A stretch of 64,000 nt of DNA from Claveliimonas bilis (GTDB lineage Bacteria; Bacillota; Clostridia; Lachnospirales; Lachnospiraceae), in NCBI RefSeq assembly GCF_020892095.1, contig NZ_AP024845.1:248001-312000 (forward strand), in the 5' to 3' direction. The first letter of the stretch is position 1; every line of letters begins with the position of its first letter. Under the pieces are notes generated by a model that saw only the letters and a list, made by a program, of their open reading frames with translations, made no database searches and had not been told where the DNA came from. Both the position numbers and the translations under genes were made by a program. Shown here one piece after another: positions 52,140 through 60,446 of this stretch.

Positions 52140-52826
52140 TTATCCTCTTTCTTTATTTTTCCTAGAAGAAATCCACTCCTCCTGGGGAAATGCATCCATA
52201 TCGTCAATCTCCACAATATGATAGGCTCCATCTTTATAATAAGCGGGCTTCATACCGCCGCTGCGAAAAGCCCGGACTAGATCTGTTTCTGACTGTATTT
52301 CCATTGGAAAATAGGTTGCACACACTCCTACTTTTTCCGGTACATGGCAATCACTGGCCCCCACCGGAATCAGATCCAGCTTTTTCGCATATTCTGCGGC
52401 TTTCATGCAAGCCTCTCTGTGTGTACTTCCGTTGAGCACTTCAATTCCCGAAAGCCCTGTCACCTCATCAAGATGTTCCTCCATTCCCCTCCGGTTATTC
52501 CGAAAAGGATGTGCGCTGTAGCAGACTCCTCCCTGTTCTCTGACAAAATCAATAAATTCCTGCGCGCTAATGCGCTCTCTTGGGTAATCCTCGATCCCAT
52601 AGGCGATAATATCTCCCTGAAGAGAGTAAAATTCAATTCCCACAAAGATGGGATACCCTGTTTTTGCCGAATATTCTTTTGCAAAAGAACGAATATCCAT
52701 ATTATCATGGTCAGTGATACATATAGCATCCAATCCTTTTTTCTTTGCAATTTCAACGATTTCTTCCAACGTAAGATAACTGTCCCCCGAATTTCGCATC
52801 TCATGCATATGCAAATCGATAAACAC
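52140..52826 (-). CDS. PHP-domain metallophosphoesterase
   Basis: 228 residues from ATG 52826. PHP motifs with metal ligands are visible: DLHMHE (N-terminus), ITDHDN (about 38-43), SAHPFRN (mid) and ASDCHVPE (near 160). The protein is of the stand-alone type that may act as a 3',5'-nucleotide or phosphoester hydrolase; the substrate is not deducible. It starts 16 bases after the glycosyltransferase stop and is probably cotranscribed with it. Confidence 0.87.
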   Translation of the reverse strand: MFIDLHMHEMRNSGDSYLTLEEIVEIAKKKGLDAICITDHDNMDIRSFAKEYSAKTGYPIFVGIEFYSLQGDIIAYGIEDYPRERISAQEFIDFVREQGGVCYSAHPFRNNRRGMEEHLDEVTGLSGIEVLNGSTHREACMKAAEYAKKLDLIPVGASDCHVPEKVGVCATYFPMEIQSETDLVRAFRSGGMKPAYYKDGAYHIVEIDDMDAFPQEEWISSRKNKERG

Positions 52827-52842
52827 AATACCCCTCCTTATG

Positions 52843-54120
52843 TTATCCGTTTTCTAATCTCTCTTTTCCCGGGCATAACACTCTTTTACACACAGCTTTC
52901 CATGAAATTTCAGAAAGATCAGGGCATGGCTGTCTGCCCACTGCGATTGCCGCTGCAATCTGATCTGCCAGCTCCTGTTCAAACTGTTTCAGCTCTTTTG
53001 GATCCTGTCTCCCGCTTTCCGCTCCCTTTTCCGCCGCCTTTGGCGCTTTCACATAAAAGACCGGTGCATCGGGAACTGAACTGGTAAGGAAGGGACGGAT
53101 CCCCGGCAGGTCTGTCACTACGGCCCTGTCCCCACATGCAAGTGCTTCAATCAAAGTAAGAGGCAGCCCCTCACCAAAGGAAGGCAGGACAAACACATCA
53201 GATTCCCGATATCTGTCCGCCAGCTCTTTTTGCGGCAGTCGCCCCAGGAAATCAACCGGAATGGGGGATCTTTCTGCAATCTTACGAATCCCGGCATACT
53301 CCTCCCGGTTTCCGCTTCCTCCCGCAAGGAACAGCCTGATGGAACCGGCCTTATCCCTCAAAGCCGGATCTTCCTGCATCTTCTTTGCCAGATAATCCAT
53401 GCTTCTTATCAAACTTGCCGCTCCCTTGCTCTGTGTGATTTTGCCTGCAAAAATAATCTGTGTACCTTCTTTCACCTCCCTCGCTTCCCCTGGGGAAGCC
53501 TTGCGGGATGATGCTTCACAGAAAATTTCAGCATTATACCCGATACCGGAAAGATAAATCCTGCTTTTCTCCACAGGAAACAGCTCCAGAATTTCCTGTT
53601 TCTGTTCATCGTGAAGGGCATAGATCCTGTCAAGGGCAGCTATATGCTCTCTGATATAGCTCCTCTGCAGGCCATGGCTTCTCATTTGCCGCAAGTCGGT
53701 ATTATGACAGAATCCATAAACCGGAATACTGCCGGCACATTCCTTTGCAATGGCTGTGACAAGATAAAGATGATGGCTCAAGATCAGATCCGGGCGAAAT
53801 TTAACGACAGCCTCTTTGATCTTCTTTCGGAACGCTGTCATAAACTGTTCTGTCATCTCTTCTGTCATAGTGCGATACACCGTGCTTTCATAAGGCATCT
53901 CATCGGACATCCCGGCAATGGCAAAAGGCAGCTCTTCTGTATGAAAATATACAAAAAACCGTTCTACATCCGGCGGAAGAAGGATCTCATCTTCCGGGTA
54001 TACACCGGCAATTACCGCCTGTGTATGCCCTTCCCGGTTCAATTCCTTCACAAGCTCTGACAGGTAGATACCGCTCCCTGTACTGTCCGGCTTCTGGGCT
54101 GTGATATTCAATATTCTCAT
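52843..54120 (-). CDS. Glycosyltransferase family 4
   Basis: 425 residues from ATG 54120. A GT-B fold is indicated by the N-terminal loop GSGIYLSELVKELNREGH, SHHLYLVTAIAK, and the C-terminal donor site with IIFAGKITQSKGAASLIRSM and SFGEGLPLTLIEALACG (E-x7-E motif). It has no membrane helix. It moves a sugar from a nucleotide donor to an unknown acceptor. It is unexpected next to folA/thyA; the 5-base gap after folA implies one transcript. Confidence 0.88.
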   Translation of the reverse strand: MRILNITAQKPDSTGSGIYLSELVKELNREGHTQAVIAGVYPEDEILLPPDVERFFVYFHTEELPFAIAGMSDEMPYESTVYRTMTEEMTEQFMTAFRKKIKEAVVKFRPDLILSHHLYLVTAIAKECAGSIPVYGFCHNTDLRQMRSHGLQRSYIREHIAALDRIYALHDEQKQEILELFPVEKSRIYLSGIGYNAEIFCEASSRKASPGEAREVKEGTQIIFAGKITQSKGAASLIRSMDYLAKKMQEDPALRDKAGSIRLFLAGGSGNREEYAGIRKIAERSPIPVDFLGRLPQKELADRYRESDVFVLPSFGEGLPLTLIEALACGDRAVVTDLPGIRPFLTSSVPDAPVFYVKAPKAAEKGAESGRQDPKELKQFEQELADQIAAAIAVGRQPCPDLSEISWKAVCKRVLCPGKERLENG

Positions 54121-54125
54121 TACTC

Positions 54126-54617
54126 TCAGGATATCCTTTCATAGACCGTGAAATAATATTCCAGATCGAAATAGGTCTGTTCCTCACTGATCTTTGTCAT
54201 CTTCCACTGTGGATCCGCATCCAGGTCAGGGAACCACGTATCCGCATCATAGGCATGTTCCGTTTTTGTTATATATGCCTTGCTGCAATAGGGCAGAAGA
54301 CTGCGGTAAATACTCTCTCCGCCTATGACATAGATGTCTTCCTGGCTGTATTTTTTCAACTCTTCCATAAGTTCTTCCATGGAATGCACCAAAACAGCTC
54401 CGGCTGCCTTGTAACTTTTATCCGATGTCAGTACAATATTTGTCCGGTTTTTCAAAGGCTGTCCTCCCGGAAAGCTCTCCAGTGTCTTGCGCCCCATCAC
54501 AACAACCTTTCCTGTCGTTGTTTCCCGAAAGAATTTCATATCCTGGGGAATGCTTACCAAAAGTTTATTTCCCTTTCCGATCGCCCAGTTTTTATCTACA
54601 TTCACGATTAAATTCAT
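54126..54617 (-). CDS. folA: Dihydrofolate reductase
   Basis: 163 residues from ATG 54617. Conserved segments are NLIVNVDKNWAIGKGNKLLVSIPQDMKFFRE, VVMGRKTLESFPGG, and YVIGGESIYRSLLPYC. It reduces dihydrofolate with NADPH, restoring folate oxidised by ThyA, encoded 28 bases upstream in the same operon. Confidence 0.96.
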   Translation of the reverse strand: MNLIVNVDKNWAIGKGNKLLVSIPQDMKFFRETTTGKVVVMGRKTLESFPGGQPLKNRTNIVLTSDKSYKAAGAVLVHSMEELMEELKKYSQEDIYVIGGESIYRSLLPYCSKAYITKTEHAYDADTWFPDLDADPQWKMTKISEEQTYFDLEYYFTVYERIS

Positions 54618-54645
54618 CTTATTCTCCCTTATATTCCCGAAAAAT

Positions 54646-55494
54646 TTATATAGCTACCGGTATATTTTTTATCTGTTCATGAGTCTCATAATCAAGCAGT
54701 TTCACATCGTCCGGCGTAAAATCATAAAAGTCCTTCACTTCCGGATTCAGCCAGAATTTCGGCGCCGGAAGCGGCTTCCTTTGTATCAGTTCTTCGATCA
54801 TCGGAATATGGCGGTCGTAGATATGGGCATCGGCGATCACATGAACAAATTCGCCCACTTTCATGTCACACACCTGTGCCAGCATATGGAGCAGTACGGC
54901 ATACTGACATACGTTCCAATTGTTTGCCGCCAGGACATCCTGGGATCTCTGATTTAAAATACCATTGAGCGTCAGCTTTTCACTCCCTTTTTCCTTTGTC
55001 ACATTAAATGTCATGCTGTAGGCACAGGGATACAGCGCCATCTCATGAAGATCCTGATGAACATAAATATTCGTCATAATTCTTCTGCTGTAAGGATTAT
55101 TTTTCAGATCAAAGATCACCCGGTCCACCTGGTCCATCATTCCTTCTTTGTACTGATGCTTCACCTGCATCTGATAACCGTATGCTTTTCCGATGGATCC
55201 GCTTTCATCTGCCCAGCTGTCCCAGATATGGGACTTCAGGTCATGAATATTATTTGATTTTTTCTGCCAGATCCACAAAAGCTCATCTGTACAGCTCTTT
55301 ATCGCCGTCCTTCTAAGTGTCAGGGCTGGAAACTCTTCCGCCAGATTGTAACGGTTCACAACCCCGAATTTTTTAATCGTATAGGCAGGGGTGCCGTCCT
55401 CCCACACCGGGCGCACCTTTTCTCCCTCTGTACTTGTCCCATTATCTATAATATCCCGGCACATCTGAATAAAGATTTTATCCGCATAACTCAT
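54646..55494 (-). CDS. thyA: Thymidylate synthase, divergent ThyA
   Basis: 282 residues from ATG 55494 (ATGA overlap with the GNAT gene stop). It methylates dUMP with methylene-tetrahydrofolate. The nucleophile is C in ALYPCAYSM; the usual PCH-x3-Q motif is changed to PCAYSM. RSQDV replaces RSCDV, NNWNVCQYA keeps the nucleotide Asn, and ADAHIYDRH keeps the His/Tyr pair. Key residues are retained, so it should be active, but it is unlike the Escherichia coli type. Confidence 0.92.
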   Translation of the reverse strand: MSYADKIFIQMCRDIIDNGTSTEGEKVRPVWEDGTPAYTIKKFGVVNRYNLAEEFPALTLRRTAIKSCTDELLWIWQKKSNNIHDLKSHIWDSWADESGSIGKAYGYQMQVKHQYKEGMMDQVDRVIFDLKNNPYSRRIMTNIYVHQDLHEMALYPCAYSMTFNVTKEKGSEKLTLNGILNQRSQDVLAANNWNVCQYAVLLHMLAQVCDMKVGEFVHVIADAHIYDRHIPMIEELIQRKPLPAPKFWLNPEVKDFYDFTPDDVKLLDYETHEQIKNIPVAI

Positions 55495-55991
55495 TGCATT
55501 TCCTCCTCGTCTGATCCTGCCATATTTTTCAGGCTGTTACCTGTCAGGCGGTAAACTGTCCACCCCTTCATCGGCTGTGCATGAAGAGATAAATAAAACT
55601 CAATACTTGGCCGGTTCCAGTCCAGGCAGGACCATTCCAGGCGGCCGCATCTCTGCTCTACCGCAATCCGGGCCAGCTCTCTAAGAAGCCCTTTTCCATA
55701 GCCTCTGCCGCGATATTCCGGAAGAACAAACAGATCTTCCAAATAGATTCCGGCTCTACCAAGAAATGTGGAAAAGTTGTAAAAAAACAGAGCAAACCCT
55801 ACTTCTTTTCCATCTTCCAACGCAAAAAGAACCTCTGCTTTCTTCTTTTCAAAGATCCACTCTCTGAGAAGTTCCTCTGTCGCCACCACCTCGTCTTCCA
55901 ACTTTTCATATCTGGCAAGATTCTTTATAAAAAATAAAATCTTCCCCGTATCTTCCGGGAAAGCGAACCGAAATTCCGGCTTTTTCTTCAA
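55491..55991 (-). CDS. GNAT acetyltransferase, diamine/spermidine acetyltransferase-like
   Basis: 166 residues if started at TTG 55991, where AAGGA lies 7 bases upstream; ATG 56060 would add 23 residues but has no ribosome site. FAFPEDTGKILFFIKNLARYEK at the N-terminus, then YLEDLFVLPEYRGRGYGKGLLREL (acetyl-CoA loop, about 90-113) and LDWNRPSIEFYLSLHAQPM match the SSAT-like group, which acetylates polyamines or small amines. It heads the thyA-folA-GT4-PHP run. Confidence 0.82.
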   Translation of the reverse strand: MKKKPEFRFAFPEDTGKILFFIKNLARYEKLEDEVVATEELLREWIFEKKKAEVLFALEDGKEVGFALFFYNFSTFLGRAGIYLEDLFVLPEYRGRGYGKGLLRELARIAVEQRCGRLEWSCLDWNRPSIEFYLSLHAQPMKGWTVYRLTGNSLKNMAGSDEEEMQ

Positions 55992-56102
55992 TCTTTTATC
56001 CTTCTTTCTGCTTATTTTTCCACATAGAAATATTATATCAGTTTCCGTCTCATGGTTCAAGGAAAACCCGGCAGATAGAAATAGCGATTTCTTAAGTCCA
56101 AA

Positions 56103-56128
56103 CAGGACAGGGAATCCTCCCTGTCCTG
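56103..56128 (-). terminator. Hairpin after DUF2325 gene
   Basis: Perfect 10-base stem CAGGACAGGG / CCCTGTCCTG with a 6-base loop, followed on the minus strand by TTT only. It is a likely but weak-tailed terminator. Confidence 0.6.
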
Positions 56129-56172
56129 CCGAAAATACTCTTTTTGAAACAGCAATTCCATCCTTTCACAGA

Positions 56173-56454
56173 TTAATTACAACACTCTCTTAGAATGCCG
56201 TCCAGTGCATTTGCGCTGCTGCTGTGGGAACGCTCCACCCGTACATCATAACGCTCCGCCTCTTTCAGAGCACAGTGTACCATCTTATGGGCCACCGTAG
56301 AGGTGAAAAGGATGATAAGATCCGGACGCCCAATCTGTGTTTTTAAATTTCCTGCCATTCTCGTAAATACTTTTGCCTTGCAATTATACTTTTTACAGAT
56401 TTGCTTATATTGACATTCCATCCGTTCATTTCCGCCAATAATCACAATACTCAT
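56173..56454 (-). CDS. DUF2325 protein
   Basis: 93 residues from ATG 56454 (AAAGGAGA upstream). SIVIIGGNERMECQYKQICKKYNC, DLIILFTSTVAHKMVHCALKEAE and RSHSSSANALDGIL match DUF2325, a small Rossmann-like domain of unknown role often found near metal or flavodoxin genes. It has CxxC-free scattered cysteines, including a terminal CC. It is the third gene of the Fur-type operon, 39 bases after the flavodoxin gene. Confidence 0.85.
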   Translation of the reverse strand: MSIVIIGGNERMECQYKQICKKYNCKAKVFTRMAGNLKTQIGRPDLIILFTSTVAHKMVHCALKEAERYDVRVERSHSSSANALDGILRECCN

Positions 56455-56493
56455 GTCATAATCTCCTTTCTGTCCGAATCCTCTTTTCCTATC

Positions 56494-56928
56494 CTATTTC
56501 GCCGCTTCCGCCAATGCTTTCCCTGCCTTTTCACATGCATTCAGCGCCTCTTCATCCGGGGCCTCGTTGGCAATCACTCCCGATCCTCCGATCAACACAG
56601 CTCCTTCCGCTTTCATGCGCTCTTCCCAGGTGCGCATCCACTCTCCGTCTCCCCATCCGTACGAACCAAATAAAAGAATGTTCTTTCCGCTCACCTTTCC
56701 TTCCAATTCCTGTACGAAAGGCTCCATCTCCGACTCTTCCAGTTCTTCCGCACCCATGGAGGGGCATCCGAGGGCAAATACATCCCCTCTGGCAATTTCT
56801 GACGCATCTGCCTGATCTACTGAAAGGAGCTCCGCTTCTGCTCCTCCCTCTACGATTCCTTTCACGACAGCTTCCGCCATAGCCTGTGTGTTTCCTGTTC
56901 CGCTCCAATACACAACTGCAATACTCAT
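56494..56928 (-). CDS. Flavodoxin
   Basis: 144 residues from ATG 56928 (AGGAGG upstream). The FMN phosphate loop is WSGTGNTQAMAEAV (about 8-21), GCPSMGAEELEESEMEPF is the 50s loop and GSYGWGDGEWMRTW the 90s loop. It carries electrons in place of ferredoxin. The upstream Fur-type box makes it the iron-limitation flavodoxin of the cell (inference). Confidence 0.93.
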   Translation of the reverse strand: MSIAVVYWSGTGNTQAMAEAVVKGIVEGGAEAELLSVDQADASEIARGDVFALGCPSMGAEELEESEMEPFVQELEGKVSGKNILLFGSYGWGDGEWMRTWEERMKAEGAVLIGGSGVIANEAPDEEALNACEKAGKALAEAAK

Positions 56929-56970
56929 ACCTGCATCCTCCTATCATGTAAAAATCAATAAACTGACATT

Positions 56971-57567
56971 TTAAGCCGCCCATGCCACAATTTCCGTAAA
57001 TCGCTTTCCGGCCAGCAGCTCTTTTACCGCCTCGTTCCTGGCTCTGTCGTATGCCTGAAACTGTTTTCTTGCCCGCTCCGGATTATGATATACTTTCCAG
57101 TACCCGGACAACAGATAATCCTTTCCTCCGTTTTGAATGAAGCCTTCTACATCCCGAAGAGGATAGTCAAGAAACACTCCAATCTCATGCGGAAAGGAAA
57201 TATCCTCTCTGGAGTACATGCCGATCCGTTCCGACAAACGATCCAGCGTTTCTTTTACCATATACCCTCTGTATCCGTAAGAAGAAAGAAACCTTCTTAT
57301 TTTCCCGGTCCGTATATATCTGGCAAACGCTTCTTCCCGGTACAAAAATACAAGACAACGTTTCTTCCCGGAAGCGAGGATACGAAAGGAAATACCGGAT
57401 CCCTCCAATATCCTCTCCAGCATTTCACAGGCATCCGGCGCCATGTTCGTAATCGCTGCAAGCTTAATTCCTTTCAGGAAAGGGGCACACTGCAGAACAA
57501 GCTGTGACTGTATCCGCCTCACTTCATCTCCATCTGACAAAAGGTAAGAAACCACTTCTACCGGCAT
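56971..57567 (-). CDS. DUF3793 protein
   Basis: 198 residues from ATG 57567, 6 bases after GGAGG; ATG 57612 lies inside the promoter's -10 region. LVLQCAPFLKGIKLAAI near the N-terminus, FLYREEAFARYI and EIGVFLDYPLRDVEGFIQNGGKDYLLSGYWKVYHN match DUF3793. The family is often encoded next to iron-limitation flavodoxins in Clostridia; its function is unknown. The presence of a Fur-type box supports a role in iron shortage. Confidence 0.87.
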   Translation of the reverse strand: MPVEVVSYLLSDGDEVRRIQSQLVLQCAPFLKGIKLAAITNMAPDACEMLERILEGSGISFRILASGKKRCLVFLYREEAFARYIRTGKIRRFLSSYGYRGYMVKETLDRLSERIGMYSREDISFPHEIGVFLDYPLRDVEGFIQNGGKDYLLSGYWKVYHNPERARKQFQAYDRARNEAVKELLAGKRFTEIVAWAA

Positions 57568-57584
57568 AAATTCCTCCGTATTTT

Positions 57585-57639
57585 GAAATTGATTATCATT
57601 TACTTTTAACAATATAGCATATCCTACTCAAATTATCAA
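57585..57639 (-). promoter_or_regulatory. Fur-type box over promoter of DUF3793-flavodoxin operon
   Basis: TTGATA (57634-57639), 17 bp, TATATT (57611-57616) on the minus strand. GAAATTGATTATCATTTAC (57585-57603) matches the 19-bp Fur box GATAATGATTATCATTATC at 15 of 19 positions and covers the expected transcription start. Confidence 0.78.
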
Positions 57640-57669
57640 TACATTTTTTGATAACTTTTATCAATTTCA

Positions 57670-57706
57670 AAAAGAAGGCATCGGAACATCCGACGCCTTC
57701 TTTGTT
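57670..57706 (-). terminator. Terminator after MarR gene (folT operon)
   Basis: AAAGAAGGCGTCGGATG pairs with the arm ending CCGATGCCTTCTTTTT on the minus strand. It lies between the MarR stop and the DUF3793 promoter. Confidence 0.85.
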
Positions 57707-57712
57707 ATATTT

Positions 57713-58147
57713 CTATGGTTCTGATACATTATACAGTACCCGGCTTAACATCTTCTGCAAAGCCTGGACTTCCTTTTTTGTCATTCCGATCGTAAGCTCT
57801 TTATCGATCTTTTTGCGGTCCGCCTCCATTCTTTTCTGAATATCATAGGCCTTCTCCGTCAGATAAATGTTTTTACATCGCTTATCTTTCGTGCTGGGGA
57901 CGATCAGTATAAATCCTTTTTCGTCCAACCTTTTCAGCAACCCTGTCACCGTAGGATTTTTCAGGCTCAATGCCTTTTCCACATCCTTTTGGTTAATCTC
58001 TTCTTTTCTGCTGTGAAACAGATAATCCAGCACTGCACATTGGGAGGCTGTTATTCCCAGCGTACGCAGCCTGTTATTAAAATCTTTTTCATATACATTA
58101 TTGATCTGTTTGAACAAAAAACCGATAGGGAGCCGCTCCTGCATCAT
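57713..58147 (-). CDS. MarR-family regulator
   Basis: 144 residues from ATG 58147. The winged helix is clear: LGITASQCAVLDYLFHSRKEEINQKDVEKALSLKNPTVTGLLKRLDEKGFI, then RCKNIYLTEKAYD. It is 11 bases after folT and so lies under the THF riboswitch. No separate operator is obvious. It may link folate status to other genes. Confidence 0.87.
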   Translation of the reverse strand: MMQERLPIGFLFKQINNVYEKDFNNRLRTLGITASQCAVLDYLFHSRKEEINQKDVEKALSLKNPTVTGLLKRLDEKGFILIVPSTKDKRCKNIYLTEKAYDIQKRMEADRKKIDKELTIGMTKKEVQALQKMLSRVLYNVSEP

Positions 58148-58158
58148 ATCATCCTTTC

Positions 58159-58722
58159 TTATCTGGCTGGTCTGGCAAATACAGAAAATATCTGCGTCCT
58201 TCCAAGCACTCTGGCAACTGTAAAAAACAACACAATATCTATCGGAAGCAGAATCGCTTCTTTTATAATTCTGGCCGGAAGCAGTACTGCAAAGGCATTT
58301 CCATAAAGAATCGTAAGCCAGTACGTATTTAAAAGCAGATTCACAAAAACTGTCACAAGTGTGTTTGCCACAATAATCCTCTTCAGGCTCACCGGCTTTT
58401 TATAGAGCACAACGCCATAGATCAGGCCGGCCAGCAAGCCGCTGATCGTAAATCCCGGGAAAAATGCTCCGATGGGTTTTACTGCGTATTTAGCAATATC
58501 GGCGATCGCTCCCATAAATCCTCCCGCTACCGGTCCAAACAACATTCCCGTCAATTCATTTGGGATAAATGCAAATCCAATCCTCAAAAAATCCCCAATC
58601 TGAATCGTAGCATAAAATCCCAACACAACCGCCAGCGCAAGCAGCATTGCCATAACCGCAAGTTTTCTGACATCCTGAAATTCATGAAGTGAATCTGCAA
58701 ATAATTTTTTTGTTTTTTTCAT
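58159..58722 (-). CDS. folT: Folate ECF transporter substrate-binding subunit FolT
   Basis: 187 residues from ATG 58722 with AGGAGG upstream. It has six predicted membrane helices (VRKLAVMAMLLALAVVLGFYA; LRIGFAFIPNELTGMLFGPVAGGFMGAIADIAKY and three to four more). The FolT motif RIGFAFIPNEL is seen. It delivers folate to a shared EcfAAT module encoded elsewhere. A THF riboswitch directly upstream confirms folate control. Confidence 0.93.
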   Translation of the reverse strand: MKKTKKLFADSLHEFQDVRKLAVMAMLLALAVVLGFYATIQIGDFLRIGFAFIPNELTGMLFGPVAGGFMGAIADIAKYAVKPIGAFFPGFTISGLLAGLIYGVVLYKKPVSLKRIIVANTLVTVFVNLLLNTYWLTILYGNAFAVLLPARIIKEAILLPIDIVLFFTVARVLGRTQIFSVFARPAR

Positions 58723-58725
58723 AAA

Positions 58726-58776
58726 AAATACCTCCTTTTCGCAGTAGTCCTTTCAGCTACCCATAAGCAGGTATTT
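58726..58776 (-). promoter_or_regulatory. Ribosome-site sequestering stem of folT
   Basis: The folT ribosome site lies in AGGTATTT (minus strand, 58733-58726). AAATACCT (58776-58769), just after the riboswitch, is its perfect complement. An inner hairpin GTAG / CTAC lies between. Pairing would block translation. Confidence 0.75.
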
Positions 58777-58788
58777 CTGTCTATGTGT

Positions 58789-58888
58789 AGCAGCGGGATG
58801 CGGAACATGTACCGCAAGCTTCTTGCTTTTCGTCCCGCTGGCAACTCCCCGTCCAGCCGGCACTTAACGCACACATTCCTACTCTGCT
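58789..58888 (-). promoter_or_regulatory. Tetrahydrofolate (THF) riboswitch
   Basis: The closing stem is AGCAG / CTGCT. Conserved segments on the minus strand are GAGTAGG near the 5' end, GCGTTAAGTGCCG, GGGGAGTTGCC, GGGACGAAAAG and CCGCATCCCGCT. They match the folT-type THF riboswitch. Located 66 bases upstream of folT. Confidence 0.92.
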
Positions 58889-58936
58889 CTTCCTTTTTTG
58901 TTTGTGTTCATCCAAATACTATGATGATTTTGTTTT

Positions 58937-58965
58937 ATTCTAGCACACTTCTTGCCATGAAACAA
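58937..58965 (-). promoter_or_regulatory. folT promoter
   Basis: TTGTTT (58960-58965), 17 bp, TAGAAT (58937-58942) with TG one base before the -10. It overlaps the end of the hom gene region only slightly (hom stop at 58973). Confidence 0.6.
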
Positions 58966-58972
58966 TGCTTTC

Positions 58973-60259
58973 CTAATATTCACGGATTACGCTGCTGATT
59001 TCATGTACGACATCAAGCTTTTTCAGATCATTCAGCGCATCTGCCATATGGTACTCTTTTACCTCTTCTGTTCCTATAACAAGTTCAGCCATTCCGCTTT
59101 TAATTACCTTCTGCACCACCTTGGAAATGCTCACCTTATGAGTAGCCAGTTCTCCTGCAATGGCAGCCAGTACACCCGGCTTATTTACCACCTGCATTCG
59201 GATGAAAAACTTATTTTTGATATCTCCCGGATTTTTCACAGGAGTTGTGCGGTAACAGGTACAGCCGATCCGCCCTGTGCAGCCGTACTGCATATTGCGT
59301 ATTACATCGATCACATCTCCCATGACAGCGCTGGCTGTGGGAAATTCGCCTGCTCCCCGTCCGTAGAACATCACATCATCTACCGCATCTCCATGCACAA
59401 ACACTGCATTAAAAGAATCCCTTACTGTGGCAAGCGGATGATCTTTGGAAATCAACATGGGATACACGGCCGCTTCAATCTGTCCGTCCCTCTGCCGGGC
59501 AATGCCCAGCAATTTAATAACACTGTCAAATTCTTTTGCATACCGGATATCTCTTGCAGTGATTTTGGTAATTCCTTCTGTGTATACATCATCAAACACA
59601 ACTCTGGAGTGAAAGGCTGTAGAGGCAAGGATGGCTATCTTTCTTCCTGCATCCAGGCCCTGAATATCCGCTGTGGGATCCGCCTCCGCATAGCCAAGCT
59701 CTGTTGCCTGATCCAAGGCTTCCTGAAATTCCATATTATCTTCAAACATGCGTGTGAGAATATAGTTGGTCGTTCCGTTGACAATTCCCACTGCATCGGA
59801 TATTTCGTTTCCGGCCAGACACTGTTTGAGAGGACGGATAATGGGAATCCCTCCTGCCACAGCTGCCTCAAAAAGAAAATCCACTCCGTTTTCCGCCGCT
59901 GTTTCATATAACTGTGCTCCGTGAACCGCTACCAGATCCTTATTGGCTGTCACTACGCTTTTGCCTGCGCGCATCGCCTCCAGAATAATGGTTTTCGCCG
60001 GCTCAATGCCTCCCATCACCTCAATGATAACTGAGATTTCCTCATTTCCAGTAAGATCTCTGTAATTATCTGTCAGAAGACTTGGATCCACTCCTTCTCT
60101 CTTCTTTTCAATATTATGTACAAGGATACCCTCAATCTGCAAAGAAACACCTGTTTTTTTCTCTATTTCTTCCTTCTGTCTCTTGGCAAGTTTGTAGACA
60201 CCGGTTCCTACTGTTCCAAGGCCAAGCAGCCCTGCCTTGATTATCTTTCGTTCTGTCAT
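58973..60259 (-). CDS. hom: Homoserine dehydrogenase with ACT domain
   Basis: 428 residues from ATG 60259 behind CGGAGGG; longer upstream readings are untranslated leader. NAD(P) site AGLLGLGTVGTGVYKL at the N-terminus; the catalytic domain has MGGIEPAKTIILEAMRAGKSVVTANKDLVA, EAAVAGGIPIIRPL, and GTTNYILTRMF. The C-terminal ACT domain (about 345-428) has INDICative KPGVLAAIAGELATHKVSI. It reduces aspartate semialdehyde to homoserine for Thr/Met; threonine feedback through ACT is the family norm. Confidence 0.96.
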   Translation of the reverse strand: MTERKIIKAGLLGLGTVGTGVYKLAKRQKEEIEKKTGVSLQIEGILVHNIEKKREGVDPSLLTDNYRDLTGNEEISVIIEVMGGIEPAKTIILEAMRAGKSVVTANKDLVAVHGAQLYETAAENGVDFLFEAAVAGGIPIIRPLKQCLAGNEISDAVGIVNGTTNYILTRMFEDNMEFQEALDQATELGYAEADPTADIQGLDAGRKIAILASTAFHSRVVFDDVYTEGITKITARDIRYAKEFDSVIKLLGIARQRDGQIEAAVYPMLISKDHPLATVRDSFNAVFVHGDAVDDVMFYGRGAGEFPTASAVMGDVIDVIRNMQYGCTGRIGCTCYRTTPVKNPGDIKNKFFIRMQVVNKPGVLAAIAGELATHKVSISKVVQKVIKSGMAELVIGTEEVKEYHMADALNDLKKLDVVHEISSVIREY

Positions 60260-60357
60260 ATGCTCCCTCCGTTTCATGTCGTAAAGTATAGCACAGTTAC
60301 TATGGTTCTTCCAGAATAAATAAATCATTAACAAATCTATTCTTCTGTTTTCCTTTA

Positions 60358-60402
60358 TTGACAAATACGTAACTAGTTGCTATCATATTAGTAACAAGTT
60401 AC
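60358..60402 (+). promoter_or_regulatory. Promoter with twin MarR-type operators
   Basis: TTGACA (60358-60363), 17 bp, TATCAT (60381-60386). GTAACTAGTTGC (60369-60380) fills the spacer and GTAACAAGTTAC (60391-60402) lies just after the -10; the centres are 22 bp apart (two helical turns). Both are near-perfect palindromes with half-site GTAAC. Confidence 0.75.
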
Positions 60403-60446
60403 TATTTTAGATAGGGTTTTCTTCCTATCCACTCAACGGAGGACGT

